A DNA stretch of 64,000 nt from Rhodospirillaceae bacterium (GCA_947476695.1 CANJRD010000001.1:620001-684000), one strand, 5' to 3'. Shown: positions 9,008 to 19,612, counted from the first letter of the stretch. The notes: a model not told the origin generated them from the letters alone. A program made the numbers and translations.

Positions 9008-10219
9008 CTACTTCTTGCCGTGGGCCATGGCGCCGAGGCGCAGGCGCAGGGCGTTCAGTTTGATGAAGCCTTCGGCGTCGAACTGGTTGTAGACCGAGTC
9101 TTCCTCAAAGGTGACGTAGTCCATGCGGTACAGCGAGTTCGGCGACTTGCGGCCGACGACGCTGCACATGCCCTTGAACAGTTTCAGGCGCACAACGCCG
9201 TTGACCCACTTCTGGGTCTGGTCGATTGCAGCCTGGAGCATCTCGCGTTCCGGCGCGTACCAATAGCCGGTGTAGACCAGCTTGGCGTAGCGCGGCATCA
9301 GTTCGTCCTTCAGATGCATCGCTTCGCGGTCGAGGGTGATCGACTCCATCGCGCGATGCGCCACATGCAGCACCGTACCGCCCGGCGTTTCGTAGACGCC
9401 GCGGCTCTTCATGCCGACGTAGCGGTTCTCGACCAGGTCGAGACGGCCGACACCGTTGCGGCCGCCGAGCTTGTTCAGTTCGGCCAGCAGGTTGGCGGGC
9501 GAGAGCTTCTTGCCGTTCACGGCCACTGCGTCGCCGTGCGCGAATTCAATCTCGACGTATTCCGCTTGGTCCGGCGCCTTCTCGGGCGACACGGTCAGGC
9601 GGTACATGTCTTCGTCCGGCTCGATCCACGGATCTTCCAGGGCCTTACCTTCGTAGGAGATGTGCAGCAGGTTCGCGTCCATGGAGTACGGCGCCGCGCC
9701 GCGCTTGTCGGTCGGGATCGGGATCTGATGCTTCTCGGCGTAGTCGATCATCTGCGTGCGCGACTGCAGGCTCCACTCGCGCCACGGCGCGATCACCTTC
9801 ACGTCGGGCTTCAGCGCGTAAGCCGTCAACTCGAAACGCACCTGGTCGTTGCCCTTGCCGGTCGCGCCATGGGAGATGGCGTCTGCGCCGGTCTCGTTGG
9901 CGATCTCGATCAGACGCTTGCCGATCAGCGGGCGCGCGATCGACGTGCCCAGCAGGTACACGCCTTCATACAGCGCGTTGGCGCGGAACATCGGGAACAC
10001 GAAATCGCGGACGAATTCTTCCTTGAGGTCGTCGATGTAGATCTCTTTGATCCCCATCAACTCGGCTTTCTTGCGCGCCGGCTCGAGTTCTTCGCCCTGA
10101 CCGATGTCGGCCGTGAAGGTGACAACCTCACAGCCCTTCTCGACCTGCAGCCAGCGCAGGATGATCGAGGTGTCGAGCCCGCCGGAATAGGCCAGCACAA
10201 CCTTCTTCGCTTTCGCCAT
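9008..10219 (-). CDS. argG: Argininosuccinate synthase
   Basis: ArgG joins citrulline and aspartate using ATP, the penultimate step of arginine synthesis. The protein (403 residues) opens with the PP-loop ATP site [12 protein letters not shown] and contains [14 protein letters not shown] and the downstream [11 protein letters not shown] segment characteristic of the family. I start at ATG 10219 (MAKAKKVVL), where the family normally begins; an upstream in-frame extension to 10300 has no homology pattern. AAGG lies seven bases before the start. It heads a two-gene transcript with the isomerase-like gene and is divergent from the periplasmic protein at 10383. Confidence 0.96.
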   Translation of the reverse strand: MAKAKKVVLAYSGGLDTSIILRWLQVEKGCEVVTFTADIGQGEELEPARKKAELMGIKEIYIDDLKEEFVRDFVFPMFRANALYEGVYLLGTSIARPLIGKRLIEIANETGADAISHGATGKGNDQVRFELTAYALKPDVKVIAPWREWSLQSRTQMIDYAEKHQIPIPTDKRGAAPYSMDANLLHISYEGKALEDPWIEPDEDMYRLTVSPEKAPDQAEYVEIEFAHGDAVAVNGKKLSPANLLAELNKLGGRNGVGRLDLVENRYVGMKSRGVYETPGGTVLHVAHRAMESITLDREAMHLKDELMPRYAKLVYTGYWYAPEREMLQAAIDQTQKWVNGVVRLKLFKGMCSVVGRKSPNSLYRMDYVTFEEDSVYNQFDAEGFIKLNALRLRLGAMAHGKK

Positions 10220-10382
10220 GTAACGCCTTCGTGTTCGCTGAAAACCCTGGAAAAGTGCGCGCAGTATAGGGAGAAGCGCCCCCGGGGCAAGCGTCGCCAA
10301 CCGCCGGACGCTCGGCCAAAAACCGGTTCTGGCACGATGACGGTCGCGTTACGGTGGCGGCGGAATTTCGGGAGGACGACGC

Positions 10383-10952
10383 TTGCGAAACGCGTTGATT
10401 GGCTTGGCGATCTTGGCATTTACGCAACAGGCGGGCGCGGCCGGGTGGACGCTGCCGGGGCCGCGCGGCGAAGTGGTGCGCGAAGGCAAAGCCTTCGTTT
10501 GCCAAGGGCTCGGCCAAGCGAAGGGCAAGAAGCTCCCGGCGGAGGACTGCCTCTACATCGGCGCGCTGGCCGTAGGCATGAGCGAGGCCACGCTGAAGCA
10601 GGACCTGGGACCGGTCGACGATGTGCGCACCGACCGCACCGGCGCCACCCACTATGTCTATCTGCGGGTGGCGGGGGTTGAGCCGAAGTTCATCACGGCC
10701 ACCCTGGTCGGGGGTGTCGTGGTCGCCGGGCAGATCAACGGGCCGGAGCCGCTGGAGGGCTTCAGTTTCAACGGCATCAATCTCGGCACGGGTGCAAGCG
10801 CGGTGAAGGCGAAGTTCGGCGCGCCGGTGAAGATCGAGCCATCCGACAATCCCGGCGCGGAGAAATGGTCCTACGCGCCGGCCAATTTCTCCTTCGAGAT
10901 CACCGACGACAGCGTCAGCGCGATCCGCGTGGCGACGGATAAGTATCGCTAA
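10383..10952 (+). CDS. Exported protein of unknown function
   Basis: The 189-residue product has a signal peptide (about residues 1-19, [10 protein letters not shown]... QAGA) and a mature part with two similar halves: '[22 protein letters not shown]' near residue 60 and '[19 protein letters not shown]' near residue 135. Both look like small alpha/beta units in which a helix ends at an F/L-G-P/A motif, as in BamE/SmpA-like or DUF-type periplasmic modules. I cannot name the family. The start is an unusual TTG at 10383, supported by GGAGG at 10370-10374. The stop codon overlaps the stop of convergent rlmN. Confidence 0.65.
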   Translation: MRNALIGLAILAFTQQAGAAGWTLPGPRGEVVREGKAFVCQGLGQAKGKKLPAEDCLYIGALAVGMSEATLKQDLGPVDDVRTDRTGATHYVYLRVAGVEPKFITATLVGGVVVAGQINGPEPLEGFSFNGINLGTGASAVKAKFGAPVKIEPSDNPGAEKWSYAPANFSFEITDDSVSAIRVATDKYR

Positions 10953-12103
10953 AGCGCGGCGGCTTCTTTTTCGGCCCAGGTCTGTTCGGCGACGGCGGCG
11001 CGTTCGCGCAGTTCTTTCGCCGACAGCTTCTCGCTGTCCGTCTTCAGCTGGCCGCAGGCGGCGAGGATGTCGCGGCCGCGCGGTGTGCGGATTGGGGCGG
11101 AGAAGCCGCCATCCAGCAACATGTCGGCAAAGCTCTGCACCGTTGCGGCGTCGGAGCATTCGTAGGGCGAGCCCGGCCACGGATTGAACGGGATCAGGTT
11201 GAACTTGCAAGGCACGCCGCGCACCAGCCGCATCAACGCCTGCGCATGCGCCGGCGTATCGTTCATGCCCTTCAGCATCACATATTCAAACGTGATGCGC
11301 CGCGCGTTTGAAGCACCGGGATAGCTGCGGCACGCGGCCATCAGGTCCTTCAGCGGATACTTCTTGTTGATCGGCATGATCGCCGAGCGCGTGTCATCGT
11401 CCGGCGCATGCAGCGAAACGGCGAGATTGACGCCGAGCTCTTCACCGCAGCGATGGATCTCCGGCACGACGCCCGAGGTCGACAGCGTGATGCGACGCTT
11501 GCCGAGTGCGATGCCGTCATCGGCCATCACGATCTTCATGGCGGTGGCGACGTTATCGAAGTTGTACAGCGGCTCGCCCATCCCCATCAGCACGATGTTC
11601 GACAGTAGGCGGCGTTCATCATTCGGCGTCGGCCATTCGCCGTAACTGTCGCGCGCCGTCATGAACTGTCCGACGATCTCCGCCGAGGTCAGGTTGCGCA
11701 CCAGGCGCTGGGTGCCCGTATGGCAGAAGCGGCAGGTCAGCGTGCAGCCGACCTGCGATGAGATGCAGACCGCGCCGCGATCGTCTTCCGGGATGAAAAC
11801 CGTCTCGGCCTTCTGCCCGTCGCCGAACTGCATCAGCCATTTGCGCGTGCCGTCGGTGGAGGTCTGCTCGCGGGCGATGGCCGGGCGGCCGACGATGTGG
11901 TGGTCCTCCAGCTTGGCGCGGAAGGTCTTGGACAGGTCGGTCATGTCGGCGAACTCGCGCGCGCCGCGGTGATACATCCACTGCCACAGCTGCTTGGCGC
12001 GGAAAGACTTCTCCCCCATCGCGGCCACGGCTTCGCCCAGCTCGCTTCGGCTGAGGCCGACGAGGGCGGTGCGGGTGTCCGTGGGCGGGGCAAGGGTATC
12101 CAT
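10949..12103 (-). CDS. rlmN: Dual-specificity 23S rRNA/tRNA adenine C2-methyltransferase RlmN
   Basis: RlmN is a radical-SAM enzyme that methylates A2503 of 23S rRNA and A37 of some tRNAs. The 384-residue protein carries the 4Fe-4S cluster motif CTLTCRFC (Cys120, Cys124, Cys127) and the acceptor Cys350 in [10 protein letters not shown] that forms the methylated-enzyme intermediate. Other family blocks, such as [18 protein letters not shown]-like spacing and [12 protein letters not shown], are present. It follows the MoeB/ThiF-like gene by 15 bases on the minus strand and ends the long ubiE-to-rlmN run. Confidence 0.95.
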   Translation of the reverse strand: MDTLAPPTDTRTALVGLSRSELGEAVAAMGEKSFRAKQLWQWMYHRGAREFADMTDLSKTFRAKLEDHHIVGRPAIAREQTSTDGTRKWLMQFGDGQKAETVFIPEDDRGAVCISSQVGCTLTCRFCHTGTQRLVRNLTSAEIVGQFMTARDSYGEWPTPNDERRLLSNIVLMGMGEPLYNFDNVATAMKIVMADDGIALGKRRITLSTSGVVPEIHRCGEELGVNLAVSLHAPDDDTRSAIMPINKKYPLKDLMAACRSYPGASNARRITFEYVMLKGMNDTPAHAQALMRLVRGVPCKFNLIPFNPWPGSPYECSDAATVQSFADMLLDGGFSAPIRTPRGRDILAACGQLKTDSEKLSAKELRERAAVAEQTWAEKEAAAL

Positions 12104-12118
12104 GGGCGGCAGATACGC

Positions 12119-12919
12119 TCAATGCGCCTTCGGGGCAAGGTGATGGGAAAGGTCGCGGATGGCCGCCTTAGGCCCGTGCAGGGGGCATTCCGGGTCCGGA
12201 TTGATCTTCACCACGCGCATGGCGGTGGAAAGGGCGTCATAGATCAGCAGCCGCCCGGCCATGGTCTGGCCGATGCCCAGGATTTCCTTCAGCACTTCCG
12301 TGGCTTGCAAAGACCCCATGACGCCCGCGACCGCGCCCAGGATGCCGGCCTCGGCGCAGGAGGGCACCAGGCCGTCGGGCGGCGCTTCCGGGTACAGGCA
12401 GCGATAGCAGGGGCCGTGGCTGTGGGCCTTGAAGGTCGACAGCTGGCCGTCGAAGCGCAGCACGGCGGCGGAGACCAGCGTCTTTTGTGCGAGATAGCAG
12501 GCGTCGTTGACCAGGAAGCGGGTCGGGAAGTTGTCGCTGCCGTCCATGACAAGGTCGTAGCCGGAGATGATCTCCAGCGCGTTCTGCGCGGTCAGCCGCG
12601 TCTTGTGCGGCACGATCTTCACATCGCTGTTGATCATGGCGACCGAGGCCGCCGCGCTTTCCACCTTCGCCATGCCGACGCTGGCCTGCGTGTGCAGGAT
12701 CTGGCGTTGCAGATTGGAAAGATCGACCGTGTCGTCGTCGACCACGCCGACGGTGCCGACACCGGCGGCGGCGAGATACAAGATCGCCGGCGAGCCAAGG
12801 CCGCCCGCGCCGATCACCAGCACCTTGGCATTCAGCAGCTTCGCCTGACCGATGCCGCCGACTTCGGGCAACAGGATGTGGCGGGCGTAGCGCTGGATCT
12901 GATCGTCGCGGAATTCCAT
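12119..12919 (-). CDS. MoeB/ThiF/HesA-family adenylyltransferase
   Basis: These E1-like enzymes adenylate the C-terminal glycine of ubiquitin-like sulfur carriers (MoaD, ThiS) or related substrates. Seen: nucleotide-binding VIGAGGLGSP (36-45), the arginine/aspartate core DLSNLQRQIL, DGSDNFPTRFLVND, a CYRC zinc pair (171-174) and the catalytic-cysteine region VPSCAEAGILG (Cys188). The second zinc pair, normally CxxC, reads CPLH (Cys245, His248). Length (266) is that of MoeB. No moaD, moaE or thiS gene is close, so molybdopterin versus thiamine assignment is open. It lies between dut and rlmN. Confidence 0.85.
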   Translation of the reverse strand: MEFRDDQIQRYARHILLPEVGGIGQAKLLNAKVLVIGAGGLGSPAILYLAAAGVGTVGVVDDDTVDLSNLQRQILHTQASVGMAKVESAAASVAMINSDVKIVPHKTRLTAQNALEIISGYDLVMDGSDNFPTRFLVNDACYLAQKTLVSAAVLRFDGQLSTFKAHSHGPCYRCLYPEAPPDGLVPSCAEAGILGAVAGVMGSLQATEVLKEILGIGQTMAGRLLIYDALSTAMRVVKINPDPECPLHGPKAAIRDLSHHLAPKAH

Positions 12920-12949
12920 GAAATCTATTCGCCGCAGATCATTTCATTT

Positions 12950-13056
12950 GTCACCCCGGCCAAGCGCAGCGCGAGCCGGGGTCCATTGTGCAACGCGCAC
13001 GTTGATGGATGGACCCCGGATCGCGCGGTGCAAGGGCACCGCTTGTCCGGGGTGAC
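12950..13056. repeat. Palindromic intergenic repeat (REP-like, nested stems)
   Basis: Outer arms GTCACCCCGGCCAAGCG (12950-12966) and CGCTTGTCCGGGGTGAC (13040-13056) pair at 16 of 17 positions. Inner arms CCGGGGTCCAT (12976-12986) and ATGGACCCCGG (13009-13019) pair perfectly. The element fills most of the gap between dut and the moeB/thiF-like gene. Such nested palindromes are typical of dispersed intergenic repeats in alphaproteobacteria. Confidence 0.75.
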
Positions 13057-13069
13057 GAGTAAGGAAAAT

Positions 13070-13531
13070 TTAAGCTTTCACCACACCCGTCGAACCAAAC
13101 CCGCCGGCGCCGCGCGCGGTGTCGGAGAGTTCCGAGGCTTCCGCCCACTGCACCATGCTCACCGGCGCGACCACCATCTGCGCGATGCGCGCGCCGCGCG
13201 TGACGGTGAAGGGTTCGGTGCCGAGGTTCACGAGGATCACGCCGACTTCGCCGCGATAGTCCGCGTCGATGGTCCCCGGTGTGTTGAGCACGGTGACGCC
13301 GTTCTTCGCGGCAAGGCCCGAGCGCGGGCGCACCTGCGCCTCGAAGCCCGGCGGCAGCGCGATGGCGAAGCCGGTCGGCACGATGGCGCGCGCGCCCGGC
13401 GCCAGCACGACATCGGCCGCGACGGCGGCGCAAAGATCCATGCCGGCGGCATGGCTGGTTTGATAGGCGGGCAACGGCACGCCGTCGCCGTTCGGCAGAC
13501 GCTTGATCTCAACACGCACAGGATTATTCAC
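13070..13531 (-). CDS. dut: Deoxyuridine 5'-triphosphate nucleotidohydrolase
   Basis: dUTPase splits dUTP to dUMP and pyrophosphate, keeping uracil out of DNA and supplying dTMP synthesis. All five motifs of the trimeric family are visible: AGMDLCAA (1), PRSGLAAK (2), [10 protein letters not shown] (3), [10 protein letters not shown] (4) and the C-terminal glycine-rich [10 protein letters not shown] arm (5). I place the start at GTG 13531 ([12 protein letters not shown] follows), where GGAAAGG sits seven bases upstream; an ATG at 13546 without such a site would add five residues. Either start overlaps the end of coaBC, so translation is coupled. Confidence 0.93.
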   Translation of the reverse strand: MNNPVRVEIKRLPNGDGVPLPAYQTSHAAGMDLCAAVAADVVLAPGARAIVPTGFAIALPPGFEAQVRPRSGLAAKNGVTVLNTPGTIDADYRGEVGVILVNLGTEPFTVTRGARIAQMVVAPVSMVQWAEASELSDTARGAGGFGSTGVVKA

Positions 13532-14750
13532 GAGAAGCCTTTCCACTGAGCGCGGTGGCGATGCGCTCCACTAAACGATCCGCGATGGCCTGCTTGCGCA
13601 GCGTCGGCCAATCTTCGACGCCATCGGCGGTGACAAGATGAACGGTGTTGTGATCGCCGCCGAAGGTGCCGGTGCCGGGGCTCACGTCATTCGCCACGAT
13701 CCAGTCGCACTGTTTGCTGACGCGTTTGGTCTTGGCGTTCTTGACCACGTTCGAGGTCTCGGCGGCGAAGCCGATGACCAGTCGCGGCCGGCGCGAACCG
13801 GGCTTGGACAACGTCGCCAGGATGTCGGGGTTGGGCGCCAGCTTGACCGTCGGCGGCTTCGCGCCAGCGGTCTTCTTGATCTTGCCGGGCGCGGGATTCG
13901 ACACGCCCCAATCGGCGACGGCGGCGGCGCAGACCGCGATGTCGACGGGCAATGCGGCTTGCGCGGCTTTCATCATCTGCTCGGCGGTCTCGACCTTCAC
14001 CAGCTTCACGCCGTCCGGCGTGGGCTCGGTGGTGGGGCCGGAGATCAGCGTCACGTCCGCGCCTTGCGCGATGAGCGCGGCGGCAATCGCGTGGCCTTGC
14101 TTGCCGGACGAACGGTTGGCGATGTAACGCACCGGATCGATAGGCTCATGCGTCGGGCCGCTGGTGACGATGGCGCGGCGGCGCGCCAGCGGACCGCGAC
14201 GGACGTCCTTTTGAAAATGCCGCGACAACGCGGCGATGATGTCGGGCACTTCCGCCATGCGGCCATCGCCGACTTCACCGCAGGCGAGATCGCCCGCGCC
14301 GGGACCGACGACGGTGATCTGGCGCGTTTGCAGCGTCGAAAGGTTGGCCTGCGTCGCCGGATGCGTCCACATCATCACGTTCATCGACGGCGCGATCATC
14401 ACCGGCTTATCGGTGGCCAGCAGCGCGGTGGTGGCGAGATCGTCGGCCAGCCCATGCGCCATCTTGGCCATGAGATCGGCGGTCGCGGGCGCGACCAGCA
14501 CGATGTCGGCCTCGCGCGACAGGCGGATGTGGCCCATCTCGGCCTCGTCCTTCAGGTCGAACAGATCGGTGTAAACCTTGTCGCCCGACAGTGCGGCGAG
14601 CGTCAGCGGGGTGACGAACTGCGCGCCCGATTTGGTCAGGATGCAGCGCACGGCGGCGCCGCGTTCCCGCAAGCGGCGGATCAGGTCGGGGATCTTCACC
14701 GCGGCGATGCCGCCGGCGACGATCAAAAGAATGCGACGCTGTTCCAGCAC
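13524..14750 (-). CDS. coaBC: Bifunctional phosphopantothenoylcysteine decarboxylase / phosphopantothenate-cysteine ligase
   Basis: This enzyme carries out two coenzyme A steps: CTP-dependent joining of cysteine to phosphopantothenate (CoaB) and FMN-dependent decarboxylation (CoaC). The N-terminal CoaC flavoprotein domain (about 1-190) has GGIAAVKI, the catalytic-His region [11 protein letters not shown], and the substrate-clamp motif PSMNVMMW. The C-terminal CoaB domain (about 190-400) starts [13 protein letters not shown] and contains [10 protein letters not shown] and CAAAVADW. Total length 408 is normal. The start is GTG 14750 with AAGGAG about nine bases upstream. It precedes dut, the classic alphaproteobacterial arrangement. 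Confidence 0.95.
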   Translation of the reverse strand: MLEQRRILLIVAGGIAAVKIPDLIRRLRERGAAVRCILTKSGAQFVTPLTLAALSGDKVYTDLFDLKDEAEMGHIRLSREADIVLVAPATADLMAKMAHGLADDLATTALLATDKPVMIAPSMNVMMWTHPATQANLSTLQTRQITVVGPGAGDLACGEVGDGRMAEVPDIIAALSRHFQKDVRRGPLARRRAIVTSGPTHEPIDPVRYIANRSSGKQGHAIAAALIAQGADVTLISGPTTEPTPDGVKLVKVETAEQMMKAAQAALPVDIAVCAAAVADWGVSNPAPGKIKKTAGAKPPTVKLAPNPDILATLSKPGSRRPRLVIGFAAETSNVVKNAKTKRVSKQCDWIVANDVSPGTGTFGGDHNTVHLVTADGVEDWPTLRKQAIADRLVERIATALSGKASRE

Positions 14751-14881
14751 CGTCGAAGCTCCTTACTGGGCCGCCGCCTGTTCTGGCAGGAAAATAGCAG
14801 GCGAAGAACGCGGCAACCTAGAGGCCTAGTTTAGTCGGCAGACCGGGGTCCCGGTACCTTTTTGACCCTAGAACGTCGGTC

Positions 14882-15484
14882 CTAGGGTGGTGAAAGCAGG
14901 CTTTCCAGGCCCAGATCGACTTCCACGCGCTGCACCCAACGGCGGACCGCGGGCGCGAGCGGCATGCCGCCTTGCTCGGCCAGCCGCGTATAGGCGACGA
15001 GGGCGATGTCGGCGACGGACAGGCGTTCAGCCACGAAATAGGTACGGTTCTGCAGATGCGCATCCATCGTCGCCAGAGCGCGTTCGGCCTTTGGCGCGAG
15101 CGTCGGGTCGATCTGGTCCTCGGGTTTCTTCAGGAGGAAGCGCAAGAACCGCAGCATGCCGATGGCGGGATTATGCGTCAGCTGTTCCCAGAACAGCCAT
15201 TGATGCATCAAGCCGCGGTCGAACGGATCGGCGAGGATCAACGGCGTGCCGTCCGCCAGGAATAACAAGATGGCGTTGGATTGGACCAACTTGCGCCCGT
15301 CCGGCAGCAGCATCACCGGCAGTTCGCCGGCCGGGTTGATCGCCAGGAACTCAGGCGTGCGTGTTTTGCCGCCGACGATATCGGTGTGAATCCAGCGACA
15401 GGGCTTCTTCAGATAAGCGGCGATGAACTGCACCTTCTCGCAGTGGCCCGAGTAGGTGTCGCCGTAGATGGTGATGTCAGTCAC
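14882..15484 (-). CDS. Glutathione S-transferase family protein
   Basis: A 200-residue cytosolic GST-fold protein. The thioredoxin-like N-terminal domain (about 1-80) opens with DITIYGDTYSGHCEKVQF and contains the cis-proline NPAGELPVMLL and the glutathione gamma-Glu-binding QSNAILLFLA motif. A helical C-terminal domain with the conserved LSVADIALVAY motif follows. The substrate is unknown; the family includes detoxifying transferases and small-molecule isomerases. It starts nine bases after ubiB and ends about 130 bases before coaBC, so it is inserted in the ubiE-ubiB-coaBC-dut run. A 7-bp inverted repeat overlaps its stop (14865-14888). Confidence 0.88.
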   Translation of the reverse strand: MTDITIYGDTYSGHCEKVQFIAAYLKKPCRWIHTDIVGGKTRTPEFLAINPAGELPVMLLPDGRKLVQSNAILLFLADGTPLILADPFDRGLMHQWLFWEQLTHNPAIGMLRFLRFLLKKPEDQIDPTLAPKAERALATMDAHLQNRTYFVAERLSVADIALVAYTRLAEQGGMPLAPAVRRWVQRVEVDLGLESLLSPP

Positions 15485-15493
15485 GGCGCGTCC

Positions 15494-17038
15494 CTAATGC
15501 CAGATCAACGCCGCGGCGAGTGCGGCCACCAGCACCCAGGGCAACCAGACCAGCAGGCTTTTCGCGCGCGGCTCGCCACGCAAAGCGCGGGCCGAGGCCG
15601 GATGCAGTCGCACGCCGCCGTTCTCGAGGCTCGCGGCCAGCGTATCCAGACGCTCCACCAGCGACGGCAGTCGTGCCGCGCTTTCGAGAACGCCGCTGAT
15701 CGTCTCGATCACGCGGGCCTCCGGCCCCAGACGCTCGCGGAACCAATCCGCGATCAACGGCTGGGCCATCTCCCACATGTTGGTCTCGGGCGCGAGGCGG
15801 CGGCCAACACCTTCGGCCAACAACATGCTCTTTTGCAGCAGAAGCAACTGCGGCTGGGTTTGCATCTCGAAGGCTTCGGTGATGTGGAACAGCTGGCCCA
15901 GCAGCTTGGCGATGGAGATGTCGGCGATGGGCTTGCCCAGGATCGGCTCGGCGATGGAGCGGCAGGCCTGCGCGAAGGCCGGCACGGATTTGTGCGACGG
16001 CACATAGCCCGCGCGCACATGCACTTCGGCGACGCGGGTGTAATCGCGAGTCAGGAAGCCCAGCAGCATCTCGCCGAGGTTGCGCTGCGTCTCCGCATCG
16101 ATCCGGCCCATGATGCCGAAGTCGAGCGCAATGATGCAGCCGTCGGCGCGGACGAACAGGTTTCCGGGATGCATGTCGGCGTGGAAGAAGCCGTGCCGGA
16201 AGACCATCGTGAAGAAAGTCTCGGCGGCCGAGCGCACGACGGCGGCGGGGTCGAGTCCCAGCGCGCGCACGCCGGCGGGATCGTCCACCCGCGCGCCGCT
16301 GACGCGTTCCAGCGTCAGCACGCGTTCGGAGGTGCGCTGCCAATCCACCGCGGGAATCGCGACCATGGGATTGTCGGCGAAGTTTTCCGCCAACTCTTGC
16401 GCGGCGGCGGCTTCTAAGCGCAGGTCCATTTCCTGGCGCACGGTCTCGGCGAAGGTCGCCATCACTTCGATGGGCTTCAAGCGGCGCAGACGCGGCGCCC
16501 AGCGTTCGACCTCGGCGGCGATCCAGAACATCGCCTCGAAATCGCGGGCGAATTTCTCTTTCACATCCGGCCGCAAGACTTTCACCGCGACCTCGCGGCC
16601 CTCGGTGGTCACGGCGAAGTGCACCTGGGCGATGGACGCGGCGGCAACCGGTGTGTCGTCGAAGCTTGAAAACAGCTGCGACAGCGGCACACCGAAATCG
16701 GCCTCGATCTGTGCGCGGGCCGCCGTCGCCGGGAACGGCGGCAGGCGATCCTGCAACTCCGTCAGATCGGCGGTGACCTGATCGCCCAGCAGATCGGCGC
16801 GGGTGGACAGGGCTTGGCCGAACTTGATGAAGGTCGGGCCGAGCTCCGTCAGCGCCAGCGCCAGGCGCTGGCCGGGCCGCAGGCCTTTGCTCTTCGCATC
16901 GGGGCTGAACACGATTCGCGCCGTGCGCGCGGCCACTGCGCCCGCCGGATGCACGTCGAACAGGAACAGCGCGTCGTGGCGCGCCAGGCTGCGCGCGATC
17001 ACGAACAGCCGGCCGAAGCTGCGCAGGGCGCGGATCAT
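15494..17038 (-). CDS. ubiB: Ubiquinone biosynthesis kinase-like protein UbiB
   Basis: UbiB/ADCK proteins are atypical kinase-like ATPases needed for ubiquinone synthesis, probably handling lipid intermediates at the membrane. The 514-residue sequence has the family signature [19 protein letters not shown] (the KxGQ motif), the Ala-rich loop AAASIAQVH in place of a glycine loop, [10 protein letters not shown] as catalytic loop and [10 protein letters not shown] for metal binding. The C-terminus ends in a membrane span ([19 protein letters not shown]). Its ATG overlaps the TGA of ubiE (ATGA), so the two are translationally coupled. Confidence 0.95.
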   Translation of the reverse strand: MIRALRSFGRLFVIARSLARHDALFLFDVHPAGAVAARTARIVFSPDAKSKGLRPGQRLALALTELGPTFIKFGQALSTRADLLGDQVTADLTELQDRLPPFPATAARAQIEADFGVPLSQLFSSFDDTPVAAASIAQVHFAVTTEGREVAVKVLRPDVKEKFARDFEAMFWIAAEVERWAPRLRRLKPIEVMATFAETVRQEMDLRLEAAAAQELAENFADNPMVAIPAVDWQRTSERVLTLERVSGARVDDPAGVRALGLDPAAVVRSAAETFFTMVFRHGFFHADMHPGNLFVRADGCIIALDFGIMGRIDAETQRNLGEMLLGFLTRDYTRVAEVHVRAGYVPSHKSVPAFAQACRSIAEPILGKPIADISIAKLLGQLFHITEAFEMQTQPQLLLLQKSMLLAEGVGRRLAPETNMWEMAQPLIADWFRERLGPEARVIETISGVLESAARLPSLVERLDTLAASLENGGVRLHPASARALRGEPRAKSLLVWLPWVLVAALAAALIWH

Positions 17039-17826
17039 AAGCGCCAGCCGGAATGCAGCGCGGCGATGCCGCCGGTGAAGTTCTTGTAGGTGGCGCGCGC
17101 GAACCCCGCTTCGCCCATCATCGCCACCAGGCGTTGCTGCTCGGGGAATCGGCGGATGCTCTCGGCGAGATAGACGTAGGCGTCGCGGTCGCCGGCGATG
17201 GTCTGGCCCAGGAACGGCAGCACCTGGAACGAATAGGTATCGTACAGCTTGTCGAGCACCGGCATGACGACGCGGCTGAACTCAAGGCAGAAGAAGCGTC
17301 CGCCCGGCTTCAATACACGGCGTGCTTCCGCCAGCGCGCGGTCGACATGGGTGACGTTCCGCAGGCCGAAGGCGATGGTGTAGGTGTCGAAGCTCATGTC
17401 CGGGAACGGCAGTGTCTCGGCATCGCCGCAGACCCAGTCGATTCCCGTGACGATGCCGCGATCCAGCATCCGGTCGCGGCCCACGCCCAGCATCGCCGCG
17501 TTGATGTCGCAGACCGTGATGGGCGCGGTCAGCGCCGCGCCACCCCGCGTCAGGCGTTCGTGGATTCGCCCGGCGATATCGCCCGTGCCGCCCGCGACGT
17601 CGAGGAAGGTCTGCCCCGGGCGCGGCGCGACGGTGTCGACCATCGCCGCCTTCCAGAGGCGGTGAACGCCGGCGCTCATTAGGTCGTTCATCAGGTCGTA
17701 CTTGGGCGCAACGCTGTCGAACACGCCACGCACCATCGATGCCTTGGCGGTCTCCGCCACGGTCTTGAAGCCGAAATGGGTGGTTCCAGAGGCGCTTGGC
17801 GCCTCTGTGGAATCGCTTTTGCTCAT
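17035..17826 (-). CDS. ubiE: Ubiquinone/menaquinone C-methyltransferase UbiE
   Basis: UbiE is the SAM-dependent C-methyltransferase of ubiquinone (and menaquinone) synthesis. The 263-residue protein shows [17 protein letters not shown] at the N-terminus, the SAM-binding [15 protein letters not shown], and the family block [20 protein letters not shown] followed by [10 protein letters not shown]. The start is ATG 17826 (MSKSDSTEA); longer in-frame readings upstream would run into divergent mutM. The 79-base gap to mutM must hold both promoters. UbiE heads the minus-strand run ubiE-ubiB-GST-coaBC-dut. Confidence 0.96.
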   Translation of the reverse strand: MSKSDSTEAPSASGTTHFGFKTVAETAKASMVRGVFDSVAPKYDLMNDLMSAGVHRLWKAAMVDTVAPRPGQTFLDVAGGTGDIAGRIHERLTRGGAALTAPITVCDINAAMLGVGRDRMLDRGIVTGIDWVCGDAETLPFPDMSFDTYTIAFGLRNVTHVDRALAEARRVLKPGGRFFCLEFSRVVMPVLDKLYDTYSFQVLPFLGQTIAGDRDAYVYLAESIRRFPEQQRLVAMMGEAGFARATYKNFTGGIAALHSGWRL

Positions 17827-17905
17827 GGGCGCGCACCATAAAGCACACCCGGCACTGCGACAAACACGCTCGACAAGGCGCGGCGACGGATTATCTAGTC
17901 GCGGT

Positions 17906-18727
17906 ATGCCTGAATTACCCGAAGTCGAGACCGTCTGCCGGGGTTTGCGCGGCGTGCTGGAAGGCCACCGGCTCGCCCGGGTCGAACTACGCCGGAAAGA
18001 CTTGCGTATTCCGTTCCCGAAAGGATTCGCCAGCGCGCTCACGGGCCGCACCGTGCGGCGCATCGACCGGCGCGCCAAATACATCCTGCTGCATCTCGAC
18101 GACGGCCAGGTGGCCATCATCCACCTCGGGATGTCCGGGCGGATGACGATCACCGATCCCGCGGCACCGCTGGAGAAACACGACCACGTGGTCTTCACCA
18201 CCGAGGCGGGCAAGCAAATCCGCTTCAACGATCCGCGCCGCTTCGGCCTGATGGACCTGACGACGGAGTCGGGGCTGGATGACCACAAACTGTTCAAGCA
18301 CCAAGGCCCCGATCCGTTGAGCGCGGCTTTCACGCCCGCAGCGCTTTCGGCGGCGCTGAAAGGCCGCAAGACGTCGATCAAGGTCGCGTTGCTCGACCAG
18401 CGCATCGTGGTCGGCATCGGCAATATCTATGCCTGCGAGGCCTTGCAGCGCGCCGGGATTTCGCCCAAGCGCAAAGCCGGCACCGTCGCGGGCGAACGGG
18501 CCAAGCGCCTCGTGCCGGCGATCCAGGAGACGTTACGCGAAGCCATCGCCGCGGGCGGGTCCTCCTTACGCGATCACGTGCAGCCCTCGGGCGAGTTGGG
18601 TTATTTTCAGCACACTTGGCGCGTTTACGGCCGCGAGGGCGAGGCCTGCCGCTGCAATCGCGGCACGGTGCAACGCATCATCCAGGGTGGACGCTCGACG
18701 TTTTTCTGTCGCCAGTGCCAGAGCTGA
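17906..18727 (+). CDS. mutM: Formamidopyrimidine-DNA glycosylase
   Basis: MutM (Fpg) excises 8-oxoguanine and formamidopyrimidines and cleaves the abasic site by beta/delta elimination. The mature N-terminus PELPEVETV supplies the catalytic proline and glutamate. The catalytic lysine lies in [10 protein letters not shown], the H2TH region contains [13 protein letters not shown], and a C-terminal zinc finger carries four cysteines (CRC ... FCRQC). Length (273) is normal. The start at 17906 is fixed by the PELPE motif, since the enzyme requires Pro immediately after Met. Divergence from ubiE is widely conserved in alphaproteobacteria. Confidence 0.96.
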   Translation: MPELPEVETVCRGLRGVLEGHRLARVELRRKDLRIPFPKGFASALTGRTVRRIDRRAKYILLHLDDGQVAIIHLGMSGRMTITDPAAPLEKHDHVVFTTEAGKQIRFNDPRRFGLMDLTTESGLDDHKLFKHQGPDPLSAAFTPAALSAALKGRKTSIKVALLDQRIVVGIGNIYACEALQRAGISPKRKAGTVAGERAKRLVPAIQETLREAIAAGGSSLRDHVQPSGELGYFQHTWRVYGREGEACRCNRGTVQRIIQGGRSTFFCRQCQS

Positions 18728-18829
18728 AACGCTGTATGAACAGCTGCAATTGTGTCGTTTGACACTCCCTAGGGTGGGGTGTACACGCCACGCCGTTTCC
18801 CAGGCCGATCATCAAACGAGGCTGTCACC

Positions 18830-19612
18830 ATGACGACGACGTACGAGAACATCCTGGTCGAAACCCGCGGCGCGGTCGGCTTGATCACGCTCAATCGTCC
18901 GAAGGCGCTCAACGCCCTCAGCAGCGGTCTGGTCGCCGATCTTGGCGCCGCGCTCGATATTTTCGAGGCCGACAGCAACGTGCGCGCCGTCGTGCTGACG
19001 GGCAGCGACAAAGCCTTCGCCGCCGGCGCCGATATCAAGGAAATGGCGTCGCGTTCATTCGTTGACGTCTACGTCAGCGACTTCATCACCAAGGGCTGGG
19101 AACGCATCACCACTTTCCGCAAGCCGATCATCGCGGCGGTCGCCGGTTACGCGCTGGGCGGCGGCTGCGAAGTCGCGATGATGTGCGACTTCATCATCGC
19201 CGCGGATACGGCGCGGTTCGGTCAGCCTGAGATCACGCTGGGGATTCTTCCCGGTGCGGGCGGGACGCAGCGCCTCACGCGCGCGGTCGGCAAGGCGAAA
19301 GCGATGGAGATGTGCCTCACCGGTCGCCAGATGGATGCGGCCGAGGCGGAACGCGCCGGCCTCGTCAGCCGAATCGTTCCGGCGGAGTCGCTGCTCAGCG
19401 AAGCCATGAAGGCCGCCGAAAAGATCGCCAGCATGTCGCTGCCGGCGGTGATGCTGACGAAGGAAGCGGTCAACGTCGCCTTCGAGACAACGCTGCGCGA
19501 AGGCGTGCATTTCGAGCGCCGCCTGTTCCACGCTACGTTTGCCCTCGCCGATCAAAAGGAAGGCATGGCCGCCTTCGTCGAGAAGCGTCCACCGGCCTTC
19601 AAGCACCAGTAA
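18830..19612 (+). CDS. Short-chain enoyl-CoA hydratase, mitochondrial ECHS1 type
   Basis: The protein (260 residues) hydrates trans-2-enoyl-CoA in fatty acid or amino acid oxidation. It is close in sequence to mitochondrial ECHS1: GADIKEMA and [13 protein letters not shown] form the oxyanion hole, and both catalytic glutamates are present, one in [17 protein letters not shown] and one in AMEMCLTG. The ending [17 protein letters not shown] also matches the family. The start is ATG 18830, preceded by ACGAGG. It sits just before rpsT-dnaA, a common alphaproteobacterial neighbour order. Its last 16 bases recur 96 bases further on. Confidence 0.93.
   Translation: MTTTYENILVETRGAVGLITLNRPKALNALSSGLVADLGAALDIFEADSNVRAVVLTGSDKAFAAGADIKEMASRSFVDVYVSDFITKGWERITTFRKPIIAAVAGYALGGGCEVAMMCDFIIAADTARFGQPEITLGILPGAGGTQRLTRAVGKAKAMEMCLTGRQMDAAEAERAGLVSRIVPAESLLSEAMKAAEKIASMSLPAVMLTKEAVNVAFETTLREGVHFERRLFHATFALADQKEGMAAFVEKRPPAFKHQ

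Noticed and set aside
14841-14888. Terminator for coaBC or GST from GC-rich hairpins
   Set aside because: The T-run lies on the plus strand while both genes are on the minus strand, so the order stem then T-run is not met for them.
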